Assembly: GCA_025529335.1 (NCBI GenBank)
Contig: JAMYHX010000075.1
Coordinates: 53,386 to 117,385 of the forward strand
Direction: 5' to 3'
DNA: 64,000 nucleotides
Origin: Rhizopus sp. PT2906
Taxonomy: Eukaryota > Mucoromycota > Mucoromycetes > Mucorales > Rhizopodaceae
Shown here: positions 1 to 11,392 of the stretch, piece by piece
How positions within the stretch are numbered: the stretch's first letter is position 1
How the letters are laid out: each line of letters opens with the position of its first letter
Made by a program: the position numbers and the translations under genes
The notes under the pieces: generated by a model
Seen by the model: the letters and a program-made list of their open reading frames with translations, nothing else
Told to the model about the DNA's origin: nothing
The model's database searches: none

Positions 1-1949
1 AAAGGATTTTGAATCTGCACACAAGATTTGGCGTTGTCTATACTACAGTTAATGGAGAAATGGTATCATACATATATATTGCGTATTCAAGGGGGTTCCA
101 ATCGTTTCTATATAGACATTAGCATACTGTGTCCAAAATGACAGTCATTTACATTTTGAACTTTGTTGAATACAGTAAGAAGAGGATATGCAGTATATCG
201 ATCTATCTCTTTTTTTCGTGTATCTTCTAAATTGGCTTGAAGGACAGATATAGGCAGATATCAAGAAAAGAAAGAAGGAAAGTAGAATGAAAGAAATCCT
301 GAAAAAGTTTGGTAATGGGTATTTATATAAAATTAGGAGGTTTAAATCTCTATTTGTTTTTGAAAAGTGGCACAATATGAGAGCCACGGATATCATGTAA
401 GACGTTAAGAATGCCACTTGAAAAATGTCAAACTATATATAAAAAGATATATCATCGTCGGATTATCCATCATTACTTTGCTGAAAGGTTAGTGTTGCAA
501 TTGCACCTGTTCTCTTCTCAAATATGGTCAATTATTGTAGATAGTTGATAATCAGGGACCTTTTTTTCTCTCTTTGTCAAGATCAAACAGCGACATTGGT
601 TAATGTCACTAAATACCAAAGGCGTCATAGGAGAAGCGTGCCGTCGTAATGTTTCCCACTTTTTGGCCAATTCCCTCGCATCGAGTCGTACACATATGAG
701 TTAGAAAACAATAATATGTCTTTACTCGCACGTGCTCACTTTACCATTTTTCTCTTTTAGTCTTATTTCTTTTCTTATTACCTTACTTGCGCTTATCATA
801 CGATGATACCCTGATTTGTGATACAAATTAGACCACTCAAATGGTGGTCATAGCTCCCCGCTCACTTTCTCTCTTGGCACTTGCCTTGGTCCAAGCAAGT
901 AATTCTGGGAATACTATAGTTACACGCACCCAACAACAGCTAACTTTTCGCCCTTCCAGACATACATGTTTGGCTCTTTGACGCCACTTTTGAACTAATG
1001 ACCCTGTCTGCTGACGTTGCTTAGCAACTCATTAGATTCTGTAAAATTTTCTTGACTCAAAAAAGGAGAATAGATACATAAATGGTTACCTTCCTCATAT
1101 GAACCTGGTTACATACCCCTCTTCGGCTCATTCTCCGCTTCTCGACCGTATACTCTCCACCTTTTCCTCCTTTCCTTTTCCTTCTTTTTTTTCCACTTGT
1201 GTGTCTGTCAAAAACTAGACCATCAATGATTATATCCAATCATGTGATAAGATCTTTTGATTGAAACGTCAATCTCGTACCACTTTTGTCATTTTTTCTT
1301 ATATTTGCGTACATGCACACACACACATACACACACACCCGCGCACAGACACACATTTATACAAATTCACAAAACTTAATTAGCGAGTATTAATACGCGA
1401 GATATGACAATAATTTATAAGATAAAAGGAACCCTCTTTTTTTTGGTCATTTGCTTATGAATGATCTATCACTCTTTTAATGTATATCACTTATCACCTT
1501 AAAAAGAAATCAAAAAAAAAAAGAAAAACAAGAGTCTAGACAGTCAAGTAAAGAAGAAAGACAATGTTACTACTTTATATAATAAAACAAATTACGTCGG
1601 AAATTGAACCAAATAACGTGGTTCACATTGAGAGAGATAGCCTGATCTTTTTGTGTGATCTATGGTAGCATTGATACTACTAGTTTTTTATTAGCCAATG
1701 ATAAAGCTGAGAAAATATATTATATAATAACCTCATTCTCTTTTACCTTTTGATCTTTTTCTTTTTCTCTGGCCATAAATGAAGCATACGAAGCAAGTAC
1801 TCAGTCAAACAAACTCACACAATTTACCGTTCAACAAACAATTTTATGCTTATAACGCCAGTGATTTTATCCTCACAAATTTCCCCAATTCATAGAGTAA
1901 AAAAATAATAGACACACACATAGGCGCCATGTTTTTATTATTAGAACAA
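1..1949. other. Intergenic, no gene seen
   Basis: AT-rich sequence with no reading frame that shows protein-like composition, splice structure or a recognisable domain. It holds a CA-rich simple repeat at about 1312-1355 and several poly-A/poly-T and pyrimidine tracts. The last ~100 bases are probably the 3' untranslated region of RPN7, which ends here on the minus strand. Remote regulatory sequence cannot be excluded. Confidence 0.6.
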
Positions 1950-3389
1950 TTAAACATCAATAACTCGGCTTAATTTCTGAATTCTATTCAACAAGACATC
2001 ACCGTGCTTGATCACTGATTGGTACTGAGCGTTCTTTGCATCAGGTCTATTTGTTTCAATAATACCATTCACCTTATCAATAACGCAGTTAAGACGGCCT
2101 GCTGCAATGAACTTGTACAGATCCCTAGTATAAAGGGTTAATACCATGTGTCTTTTTAGTATATATATATATATTACCTATCAATATAATCCTCGCTCAC
2201 ACCAAATGCTTGTGCCATACTGGCGACTGTCAAGGATCGATAACTTTCTAATAATTGAGCATAAGCCAAGATACGCATCTCACGAGTGTAATAACGCATG
2301 TGAGGCAATAAATAACGTGAGGAACGTAAATGTGCTTCTTCAACTTTTGCTAATGAGCGGAAGAACTGTGAATATTGACAGTTATATAGACTATTCATGT
2401 AATCTTCAAGATGAGGAATATCAGAAATTACTTCCAAGACTTCAGGAGCGTCCAAGATCTAGATAAAGAATGATGAGCTTTTGGGCGTACTTATTTAAGA
2501 AAATTTACCTTCTTTTTAATATCTACACGCTTCATGCTGATTAAACTGGTCAAGACGGCATATTTGACAAAATCTTGATAGGACATAATCTCCGTGCTCG
2601 TGAATGTACTGAGGGTGTCAACAAAGAGGGCAGCTGCTCCTTTGAAATCACGAATGGACATCAAGTAGACGCCTTCATACACCTTTAATCGATTACGACG
2701 GTCCCAGTCACCACCCTGTTCAATCAGTTCTCGTAGTTTTTCAATGTTGGTACGAACAAGGTTGTTGTCGTTAAAGAAGAAACCAATACGAACAAAGGTA
2801 AAGATGATATCGATGCGTGTACCCGTCGTGATTGATCGCTTTAACAGAGAATCATAGGCAGCAAGCGCGCTTTCCTATATATATATATACACAAAATGAT
2901 AAGAAAAAGAACAAAAAGATGCTTATGACATATACTTTGTCGCCAATTTTGGCATAGTAGTCTGCCTTTGCTAACAATGCTTCATTCACTTCTGTTTCGC
3001 CTTCATTCTGTTCAGCATTTTTGGCTTTTTCGTCCAATCGCTTCAACTCTTCTTCATTCTTTGCCACCATTTGATTATAAAAGGATTGGTCTAAGGGTAC
3101 CTGTGATTCTTCAACCATGATCTTGTAAAAAGGTGCCATGTCTAATATAGTAAATACATCAGTATGCTGTCCATGTTTAATATAAGCTCCTCTTACTGTT
3201 CTCTTTGATGGCCTCAAAGAGCTTTGTCTTGGCTTCTTCCCTAAGTTCTACAGGACCTTGATTGATTAAGAAACGATAATGCTACACCAAAATGTGAGCT
3301 ATTTGTAGCGTTTTTACTTTTTATCAACCTACAGCAAGGTAAAGGTCTGGGATTTTAGGAATTTGATTCTCGTCAGCAATGTTCGACAT
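1950..3389 (-). CDS. RPN7: 26S proteasome lid subunit Rpn7 (PSMD6), PCI domain
   Basis: Lid scaffold subunit of the 26S proteasome, acting in cytosol and nucleus. Read on the minus strand, the start exon gives MSNIADENQIPKIPDLYLA. A helical repeat region follows (MAPFYKIMVEESQVPLDQSF ... NEALLAKADYYAKIGDK), then the TPR-like block containing WDRRNRLKVYEGVYLMSIRD, then the C-terminal PCI winged helix (LLESYRSLTVASMAQAFGVS ... YIDR) and a final helix ending LNRIQKLSRVIDV. Exons are separated by short introns at about 2125-2175, 2462-2510, 2873-2935 and further upstream. Start chosen because it opens the family-like N-terminus and lies just upstream of the first donor. Its start faces RPN6 across 197 bp. 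The family match is by recalled motifs and is strong. Confidence 0.95.
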
Positions 3390-3586
3390 GCGGAAATTGG
3401 ATGTAAGGAAAAAGTGTAAATGGTATTCATATGAGCAGGAAAGTTCGTCATTTTGATATTTTAAAGCTCAGTGACTGTGAACGCGTAATCCCCCCCCTCT
3501 CACTGCTTATTGTCGTTAGAAGTGCAGTTATCTGAAGTTAAATTACTTTTTTTTTCCTCTCTTTCTTCTCTTTTGTGTGTACTTCA
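3390..3586. promoter_or_regulatory. Bidirectional promoter between RPN7 and RPN6
   Basis: This 197-bp gap separates the start codons of two divergent proteasome-lid genes, so it must hold both promoters and both 5' leaders. It contains a C8 run near 3491 and a pyrimidine-rich stretch (3546-3574) just before the RPN6 start. I looked for the yeast PACE motif (GGTGGCAAA) and did not find it on either strand. Assignment is positional. Confidence 0.6.
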
Positions 3587-5079
3587 ATGGTCTCTACTAC
3601 ATCAACAACAAAATTTGCACCTAGTCAAAAATTACAACAAGCTGATTTGTCAAAAGAAGCTAAACGGTTTGAAGAAGCCATAGAAACTTACAGAGATATT
3701 TTGGCTCAACCATCAAATAATGAAGAGATCATTAGAGAGCAAGAATATGCTCTTTCTCAATTAGGACAAGTTTATCGCGATCTTCAGTAAAGTATTATTT
3801 CAAAGAAAATGAAAAGGTAGATGTTAACTTATTTTAGTCTTTCTCAAGAGCTCGCACAGTTAATTCGTTCCTCACGTCCTTTCATGTTGACCATTGCCAA
3901 AGCAAAGACAGCTAAACTTAGTAAGAAGGCAGAGGATAAGAAAAGAATATACAATGTGTTAACGTCATCTCTCTCTAGTTCGTACATTGGTTAATTACTT
4001 TAGTGACATTCCCAACTGTCTTCCGCTTCAAATTGAAATTTGCAAAGAAAACATTGATTGGTGCATTCAAGAGAAACGACTCTTTTTAAAGCAAGCATTA
4101 GAGACACGTTTGGTTGCGCTCTACTTGGAAAACAAAATGTACCATGAGAGTTTGACATTGATTGCACAGCTCTTGAAGGAACTCAAACGCTTGGATGACA
4201 AAATGGTCCTTGTTGAAGTTCAGCTGCTCGAGAGTCGTGTATGTCATGCGCTGAGAAATCTACCCAAGGCTCGTGCTGCCTTGACCTCAGCTCGTACTTC
4301 AGCCAATTCCATCTACTGTCCTCCGCTCTTACAGGCCGCTTTGGACATGCAGTCAGGTATTCTGCATGCTGAAGATAAGGATTACAAGACAGCCTACTCC
4401 TACTTTTTTGAAACGTTTGAAGGGTTTTCGAGTCAAGATGATCCTAAGGCTGTCTTGGCCTTAAAGTACATGTTGCTATGTAAGATTATGCTCAATTTAG
4501 TAAGTGCTCTCTACGGCTATCCTTTTGGTATAACTAACCATTTCGAATAGACAGAAGATGTTCATTCCATCATTGGTGGTAAGGTGGCGTTACGATATGC
4601 TGGTACAGAGATTGAGGCTATGAAGGCAGTGGCTCAAGCTCACAAGAACAGAAACCTTCAAGAATTTGAAACAGCTTTAGCAACCTATACAAAAGGTAAT
4701 AGTAATAATGAAAATACATAACTTGTACTAACTCGTAATTGCAGAGTTAAATGATGACCCTATTATTCGTAACCAACTTGCAGCATTATATGACACTTTA
4801 CTGGAACAGAATTTAGTTCGTATCATTGAACCTTTCTCTCGTGTAGAAATCAGTCATATTGCTGAAATGGTCAAGTTGCCTACACCACAAGTAGAGGCAA
4901 AGCTGTCTCAAATGATTTTGGATAAAAAGTTTCATGGCATCCTTGACCAAGGAGCAGGTTGCTTGATCGTGTTTGATGAGCCTGAAGAAGACAAGACGTA
5001 TGAAAGTGCTGTGGAAACATTAAAGCAGGTTGATAAGGTTGTTTCTAGCTTATATCAAAAGGCAGCCAAACTTTCTTAA
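3587..5079 (+). CDS. RPN6: 26S proteasome lid subunit Rpn6 (PSMD11), PCI domain
   Basis: Lid subunit that clamps lid to base and core in the 26S proteasome. Exons are 3587-3786, 3838-3920, 3979-4499, 4551-4695 and 4745-5079, all with GT/AG borders and consistent phase. The protein shows the family's hallmark runs: LVEVQLLESRVCHALRNLPK, ARAALTSARTSANSIYCPP, LKYMLLCKIMLNL, LLEQNLVRIIEPFSRVEISH and LSQMILDKKFHGILDQGAG. The PCI domain is in the C-terminal third. A GTG upstream at 3575 is in frame, but the ATG at 3587 is preferred because it is a normal start. It diverges from RPN7, suggesting coregulation of two neighbours in the lid. Confidence 0.97.
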
Positions 5080-5239
5080 AAATAAAAAGCCTATTTTTTT
5101 TTATTGTGAAAAATGAAATGAAAGGAGTTACATACACACAAGTTAAAACGAATGATATAGAAAAAAAAAAGAAAATTTTACAAGAGAGAGAGAATTTCAT
5201 TGATGTAGAGAGTCTAAAATGAAATGTACGTGTTTTATA

Positions 5240-6491
5240 TTACTGTTGAGCACACTGCACTCCAGGACCGTGATGATCATCTTCATCTTCATCATAAGCG
5301 TTTTGGTTGCGTCCAGATGAGCCAGTTTGATAAGGTTGAGCATCAGCCATGACAACTTCATCAACGTGTTTATTGCCAAAGGAAGGCAAAGCAGGACGAG
5401 GAGGTAAGATATGTTCAAGAGCAGCAATATTTTCAGGCGCGGTCCAGTTTGGTGGAGGGAAGTCAATGATGAATTTGATAAAGAGATGACCACGAGTGTG
5501 AGTACGATGAGCGGGCATACCCTCATCAGGAATGACCTTCATCTCACCAGGCTTAATAGCTTCGCCCGGCAGTATAGATACCATGAGGACACGATCATCA
5601 AGGTGAGGTATAGCGAATTTACCACCTGCGAGAGCTGTGAGGAGATCAATCTTGGCTTCATAGACCAAGTCATCGCCCTGACGCTTAAAGTGAGGATGAG
5701 GCTTTTCGTCAATGACAATGATAATGTCACCAGGAATGATATCAGGCGCCTGATCACCTTCCCCAGAGAAAGTAATTTTTTGTCCATCACGCATGCCTTT
5801 GTCAATATGGACTTCAAGGATCTTCTTTTCGCCTACCACCTTCTTACCGCGGCATTCGGTACAGCGGTCCTTTTCGTCAATCACTTCACCAGTTGCTTGA
5901 CAGTCACCACAGGGTTGTTGCATCTGTTGAATCATGGGTCCCATCTGACGAGTGATGATGCGAATACCTTGACCATTACAGGATTGGCATTTACGAACTG
6001 CGCCTTCTTTACCACCCTTTCCGTTACATTTGGGACAAAGAATGTGTTTCTGAAGAGCCAATTTGCTAGTCTTGCCATTGTAAAGATCTTCAAGGCTCAC
6101 CTTGAGAGCATGAACCATATCTTTGCCACGGCGAGGGCCACTAGGTCCACGACGACCACCGCCGAACCCTCCAAAGAATTGGGCAAAAAGGTCTTCTGCA
6201 TCCATGCCACCCATGCCAGGTCCTCCGTTCAGGCCTTCTTCGCCAAACTGATCATACATTTGACGTTTTTCAGGATCAGAAAGAATTTCATAAGCATGTG
6301 AGATTTCTTTAAATTTGTCACCGGCTTCCGGATTCTATTACAGAATTAATACATGTTGATTAGTGATGTCAATCATATACCTTATCGGGGTGATATTTTA
6401 GTGCCAATTTTCTGTAAGCCTTTTTAAGTTCACTTTCTGAAGCATTAGGACCAACACCCAAAAGGTCATAAAATTTTGTATCCTTGACCAT
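5240..6491 (-). CDS. YDJ1: Type I Hsp40/DnaJ co-chaperone (Ydj1/DNAJA type), farnesylated
   Basis: Class I J-protein that delivers substrates to Hsp70 and stimulates its ATPase. Domain order: J-domain with the HPDK motif at the first exon's end, a G/F region (GGPGMGGMDAED ... FFGGFGGG), four CxxCxGxG-type zinc repeats (CPKCNGKG, CQSCNGQG, CGDCQATG, CTECRGKK), then the two substrate-binding beta domains. The C-terminus is CAQQ, a CaaX-type farnesylation box like that of Ydj1, predicting attachment to the cytosolic face of membranes. One 46-nt intron (6335-6380) splits the J-domain immediately after HPDK. Start at 6491 gives MVKDTKFYDLLGV, the usual J-domain opening. Confidence 0.95.
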
Positions 6492-6890
6492 TTTCTACTA
6501 AATGTTGTTGTACACAAGGGATTTATTTAAGAAAAAAAAAAAAGAAACAGAAGAGCCAAAAAAAAAAAAGTTTCCTTAGCATTCTCCTTTAATATGATTG
6601 GCTGGATTTACGATTACTAAAAGTGGGAAGTTGTACGAAAAACAATGCCAAAACTGGTTACACACTTATTGTTGTGCTTGGACACTTTCTGAAAGATGTC
6701 CTCTCTCTCTCTCTCTCTTGTTTTTGCCCCGTGACGTAAGCTACAATTTTGCAAGCCCTTATTTTGTTCCCTTCCTGAACTTTAAATTCCTGAAATGGCT
6801 ATTTATTCTTTGATGTTGTAGATATCAATTCTCCTTTAATTCTTTAGCTTTTTCTTCCACTTATTCCCCTTTTAATAAAGTAAAGTAATC

Positions 6891-7530
6891 ATGTCTGAGA
6901 GCTTAGTTTTAGAACAATATACGCCCTTTACTAGGGAAGCTACTGTTGATATTGATTCTTGGAAAAATATCATTGAAAATTCACCTGCCCATCATGCAGT
7001 ATTTTGGATTTATATGAACAAGACGAATGGTGATGTGTCTATTTTAAACAAAGAAGATCAATTCTATGCCAAAGCGCGTAACAAGAAGAAGCATCACTTG
7101 GAAAATCAAGTACATATGCCATAGAGCTGGAATTTATAAGAGCCATACTGGTGTACAGACAGAAAATGAATCATCTAAAAGCCGGCAGATGCTATGTTAC
7201 TGTCACCTGCTATTTCGTAATACCTAGTCAGGTCACCATTAAGCTTCATAATGAGCATAATCATGTTATCGGAAGCCTTGATGATATCTCTTTTTTTGCC
7301 TTTATCGGATAATACGAAGGAAGCTACATTGCAAAAGTTACACGAAGGCTATGGTAGAAGAGACATAGGAGCCGCAATTCAACGTCATTTTAATGAAAGA
7401 ACAAGAGATCTTTTTCTTGAAGCTGCTAGTTCGTCATCCTCTTCAGTATATGTTGTACTTAAGCAAAGAGTACTATGATAAATTGTATAAGGACGTGCAG
7501 TATACTGTATAATAAACTCTTTATATCTTG
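6891..7530 (+). pseudogene. Mutator-like (MULE/FAR1-type) transposase N-terminus, broken
   Basis: An ATG-led frame (6891-7124) stops early, but the match continues in other frames: YICHRAGIYKSHTGVQ, then NEHNHVIGSLDDISF, then NTKEATLQKLHEGYGRRDIG and AAIQRHFNERTRDLF (to about 7478). The Cys/His pattern ending H-x-H-N-H before a short helical block is characteristic of the WRKY/FAR1-like zinc finger at the start of Mutator-like transposases. No intact DDE core follows. Several frame changes and stops separate the pieces, so this is a relic. A TnpB/Fanzor-like relic follows on the same strand. Confidence 0.6.
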
Positions 7531-7939
7531 GTAGATACATACAGTCTTACAAGATTTAAGCTAGTTGTATTTCATAGCAGCCGCTTACATCTTTGAAAGA
7601 ATAGATTTAAAGCCATTGCTTAACGTCTCCACTCACGCTTTCATGATCATTCCTTTCAGCATGGAGAATTTGACTCCCTTAAGATGTTGTGGCAATAGAA
7701 ATAGTGCTGTATCTGTTTGCTTTTTTTTTTCTGAAGATCTCTTCTATTTCTAAACTAAGTTTTCTCCGGTTTTATTTTTGCCCCTGTTTTTCTCCTGTTC
7801 TGTTGATGCGTTTCCCCATGCTTGATTTTGTTGAACTGGAGAAAGGAACCTGTTCAATTTCCGTTTGAGTGTCGCCCGTTCTGTAACGTTTCGTCTATAG
7901 ACTTTCCCTTATAATGTTATTAATAGAACTGACTGAGTG

Positions 7940-10616
7940 TGCGTTTTTTTATAGGGTTTACTTCCATGTATACAAAGCTGCTTTAACATCTTTGATATTT
8001 GTCGAAAAAGATCCAAACAATGGTAATATATGAAACACGTTTAATTTGTATTCACATTCATTCATTATGCTCCATAGGTCAATATCTATATGATATACCT
8101 GAAATCGATGCACTTCATGGTTATCTAACGACCTCATATACTACAAGCGTTATTACAAGTAAGCATGAATAATCATTTAAATTGCGTACAGCACATGAAT
8201 ACTATACTATAAAGACGTCGGGCTTCATTTGACTAGAAACATTAGAAGAAACATCTTTGTGGTTTTCAAGAGATCCTTCTTGGAATATAAAACACAGATT
8301 CGATCACCTATAAGTGTGCTTAGTATTGGTAAATAAGCTAGAAAGTGCAAATGTTTGTCGATCAATGATAGCTTACCGTAATTTCTTTATTTTCAGTAAA
8401 TCGTGCAACAAATAACATTATTATACACAGATCACCAACCTTTGAATGTCTGATACCTCTTCTTCCTGTTGCCCATGAATTATACGGGTATATATTTCAG
8501 ATTAAAAGAGACATTATACTAAGCCATTTCCTTACATTTAGGTTAATTTATAATATATTTTATGATGCATTTGGAGATCTTCCATTTGAAGTAATTTCCT
8601 CGTTTGATTTTGCCTTCATCAATGCGCCCTACCTTTTATACTTCAGCGTCGCGCTTTTAAGGGAAGCTACCAATTTTACTTTATTACCATTTGAATTTCG
8701 ATCTTGGAGTTTGCTACCTGTAGTAAAGCACAGAATCGGTAGATAATTGATATCAATCTTTATCGTTGTCTAAAGCTTATTTTTTTTTTTTTTACCTTAT
8801 ATTTAAGCTTATGTTTTTCTATCTGGCCATATCGCTATGTATCATTTGTTTAGGCGATGTATGAATGTAGGATATCCTGTCCCCTGCAGATTTATTAGTG
8901 CAGTAATTTAACGTGAATACAAATCAGGTAATATAGCAGACTATATTCTTGAAACACATAACATCACAATGTCACTAATAAAAACTCACTTCACTAGTAT
9001 TATCTAGATATAATACCAATAACAGCATCCGGTGACAACTATAACTCGAAGAGCAAAGAGGCACTATGGGAACATATATTTAATATCGACCATATGCAGA
9101 AAAAACAGACAGTGAAAACAAAACTGTAAGATTGTCTATTGCTAGCTTTTGATATTATAAATATTCATTACATATTGTAATGTTTAGCTACAAATACGAA
9201 CAATGAGAAAAACAAAATCACACTGGAATACGGTATTTCATCTGACGGACATATAGTGTATGTTCTATTCTCAGCGGAAGCTATTGGTAAGTCAAATATT
9301 TGAAGCACTCTTACTGTGTATGTTCTAATACTTTTATATTGCATTGATTTTATTCAATAATAGAAATGCTTCCCGAAATTAATGATGATGAACAACTTTC
9401 ACCAATATCTGTTGATATCATTCAGTTGGAAAAAAGGTACCTATAAGCTAAACAAAGAACCCGTTGGATTTAAAAACGATGACCTGCTTATTGGGGTCGG
9501 CCGAGGTGCCTATATACAGGCCAGAAAATATGAGTCAACAGAGGAACTAATTACACACCATCTTTATGTAGGTTTTCGTGATCTGGTCACAGCTGTTGAT
9601 GTATCTCATGAACATATAATCAATAAACAGACAACTAAAGACCATACTTTTTCAATATCGAACGGTGATTATAGGCAAGACAATGACACAAATAGTGTGT
9701 ATGAAGGCACACTAATAACTTTTTTTTTTCCATTACTTAATTTTAGGGTACGTTCTGGCTTTGCTTGAGCTACACAAGTCGAGTTGAATAAGAGGTTTCA
9801 ATATAGTTCTGATGGGATACAAAAGTGGTATGACTTGATTCCCAGCCCAGATGTCACAGAATGCTCAAGTATTCTATCCTACATACAAACCATATCAATA
9901 TCTCATGTTCAGTAAGTTTTATAAATCGTTTCCTATATTTATAATAGTCTTACTTGGACTATTATTATTATCATTAGTATTTTTTCTTTCATGAAAGGAA
10001 AAGATGCTTATATAGCAATAGACAACAAACATTAGATCATATTACGTATGCTCTACGCGGAAGAACCATAACAAACGAGCCATACCGTCTATGCCACTCA
10101 AGCACAAACAGAAAACGAAAAAAAAAAGAGAGGAAGCTACAACGTAGGAATGCTGGATTTAAAGGTCAATACGATAGGAGAATCATTTTCGCATATGGCG
10201 ACGCAAGCCTTCCAAGCTCTATGCGTTTATTTACTCCTACACCTTGAAAGGTAAAATGAATTCACAAAAATATGTAATTATATCTAATACAGGCAATAGA
10301 AATTACGCAGACATTTATCGAAAAAAGGGATAGTAATATTAGTTGATGAATACATGACATCAAGAGTTTGCAGCCATTGCAAAAACGAGTTACAGGATAT
10401 TGCTATACCGAACAGAGGATTTGACTGCGATCATAGGTATGCAAATATTATTTATATACATAGCTGTACAAGATATTGACCTCGGTTTAATTCTTAGAAA
10501 AAAGATAATTAGACTGCGTTTAGAGAAAAAATCGTGTTAAGCAATATATGGATGATTGCAATAGAATTATTACTTGATCCAGTTCCTGTCTCAATAAAAC
10601 GCAAATAGGTATATCT
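7940..10616 (+). pseudogene. TnpB/Fanzor-like RuvC nuclease gene, intron-bearing, decayed (copy A)
   Basis: Many short plus-strand fragments with intron-like joints read as one protein. In order: a helical N-terminal part (DVGLHLTRNIRRNIFVVFKR at about 8216-8330; NIIIHRSPTFECLIPLLPVA at about 8405), a RuvC-I-like stretch (LVTAVDVSHEHIINKQTTKD at 9582-9641), KWYDLIPSPDVTECSSI (9823-9873), a block IIFAYGDASLPSSMRLFTPT (about 10183-10243), then VDEYMTSRVCSHCKNEL (10333-10393), and a C-terminal NIWMIAIELLLDPVP. The zinc-finger phrase T-S-x-x-C-x-x-C after a beta strand is the TnpB/Fanzor signature. Stops and frameshifts are frequent, and the aspartate of the expected D-P-G motif is not visible. 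Family assignment is inference from motif order. Confidence 0.6.
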
Positions 10617-11392
10617 GCTAAGCTTCGAGCGCTTCAAGTTTATGTTCTAACCTAATCATTTACAAAATAGGCTATACCCCCCATTGTACAATTGAAACTT
10701 TGCACACAGTGTTCAGCTGGTAATGTCCGTGGTGGAAACTCAGTTACTTTTGCTTAGTTACAACTAGTTAGGTGCTGATTATTCTATTTAATACTATCAA
10801 CTTCATTCAATGCTAGGTCTGGAACCGAGACATCAACGTATCATTGAACATTCAATCGATTCTTGTAGATTATGTTAATAGTAATTATAATATTAGATCA
10901 AGACATACTGCATTTAGTAGGGTGCTTGAACCAGCACCATCACGCCTTTTGCACCTGTAAGCATTTTATTCTATTCTGATTCGAAAAGGAAATACTAACG
11001 TCATTATTATTTTCTTATCCAATCAAAAAATTCTGGGTGGTATAAGTGAGTGCAACAATTTTTGCTGTTTATTGTTTATCAAAATAGGAAATGAAATGAG
11101 GCATGCGCTGTGACGTTGATGACAATAGAAGCAAAAAAACGGAAAGATGTTCTTATAGGAACAAGTGTGATTGGATATGTACCATAAATTTTAAAAGAAC
11201 GGTCGCTCACACCCCTCCCAGTGACCTTTGAAGGGCTACAAGTCGCTCTTTTGTCCCATTCACTATGTTTCTTTACTGAGAGAAACTTTTTTTTTTTTTG
11301 CATTTAATAATTTTTTTTCCTTTTTTTTTATTTTATTTTTTTTTTATTAGAAAACGTATAAAACAAATATAAAACAATTAAAAAATTCAATT
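10617..11392. other. Intergenic, decayed transposon flank and promoter of the KH gene
   Basis: No convincing coding exon. The first part probably belongs to the transposon remains. From about 11288 to 11392 there are long T tracts followed by A-rich sequence leading into the ATG at 11393, a typical promoter/leader arrangement in this window. Confidence 0.4.

Noticed and set aside
5411..6301. 296-codon plus-strand frame opposite the Hsp40 gene
   Set aside because: Composition is random-like, and the minus strand carries an unmistakable DnaJ protein with correct splicing.
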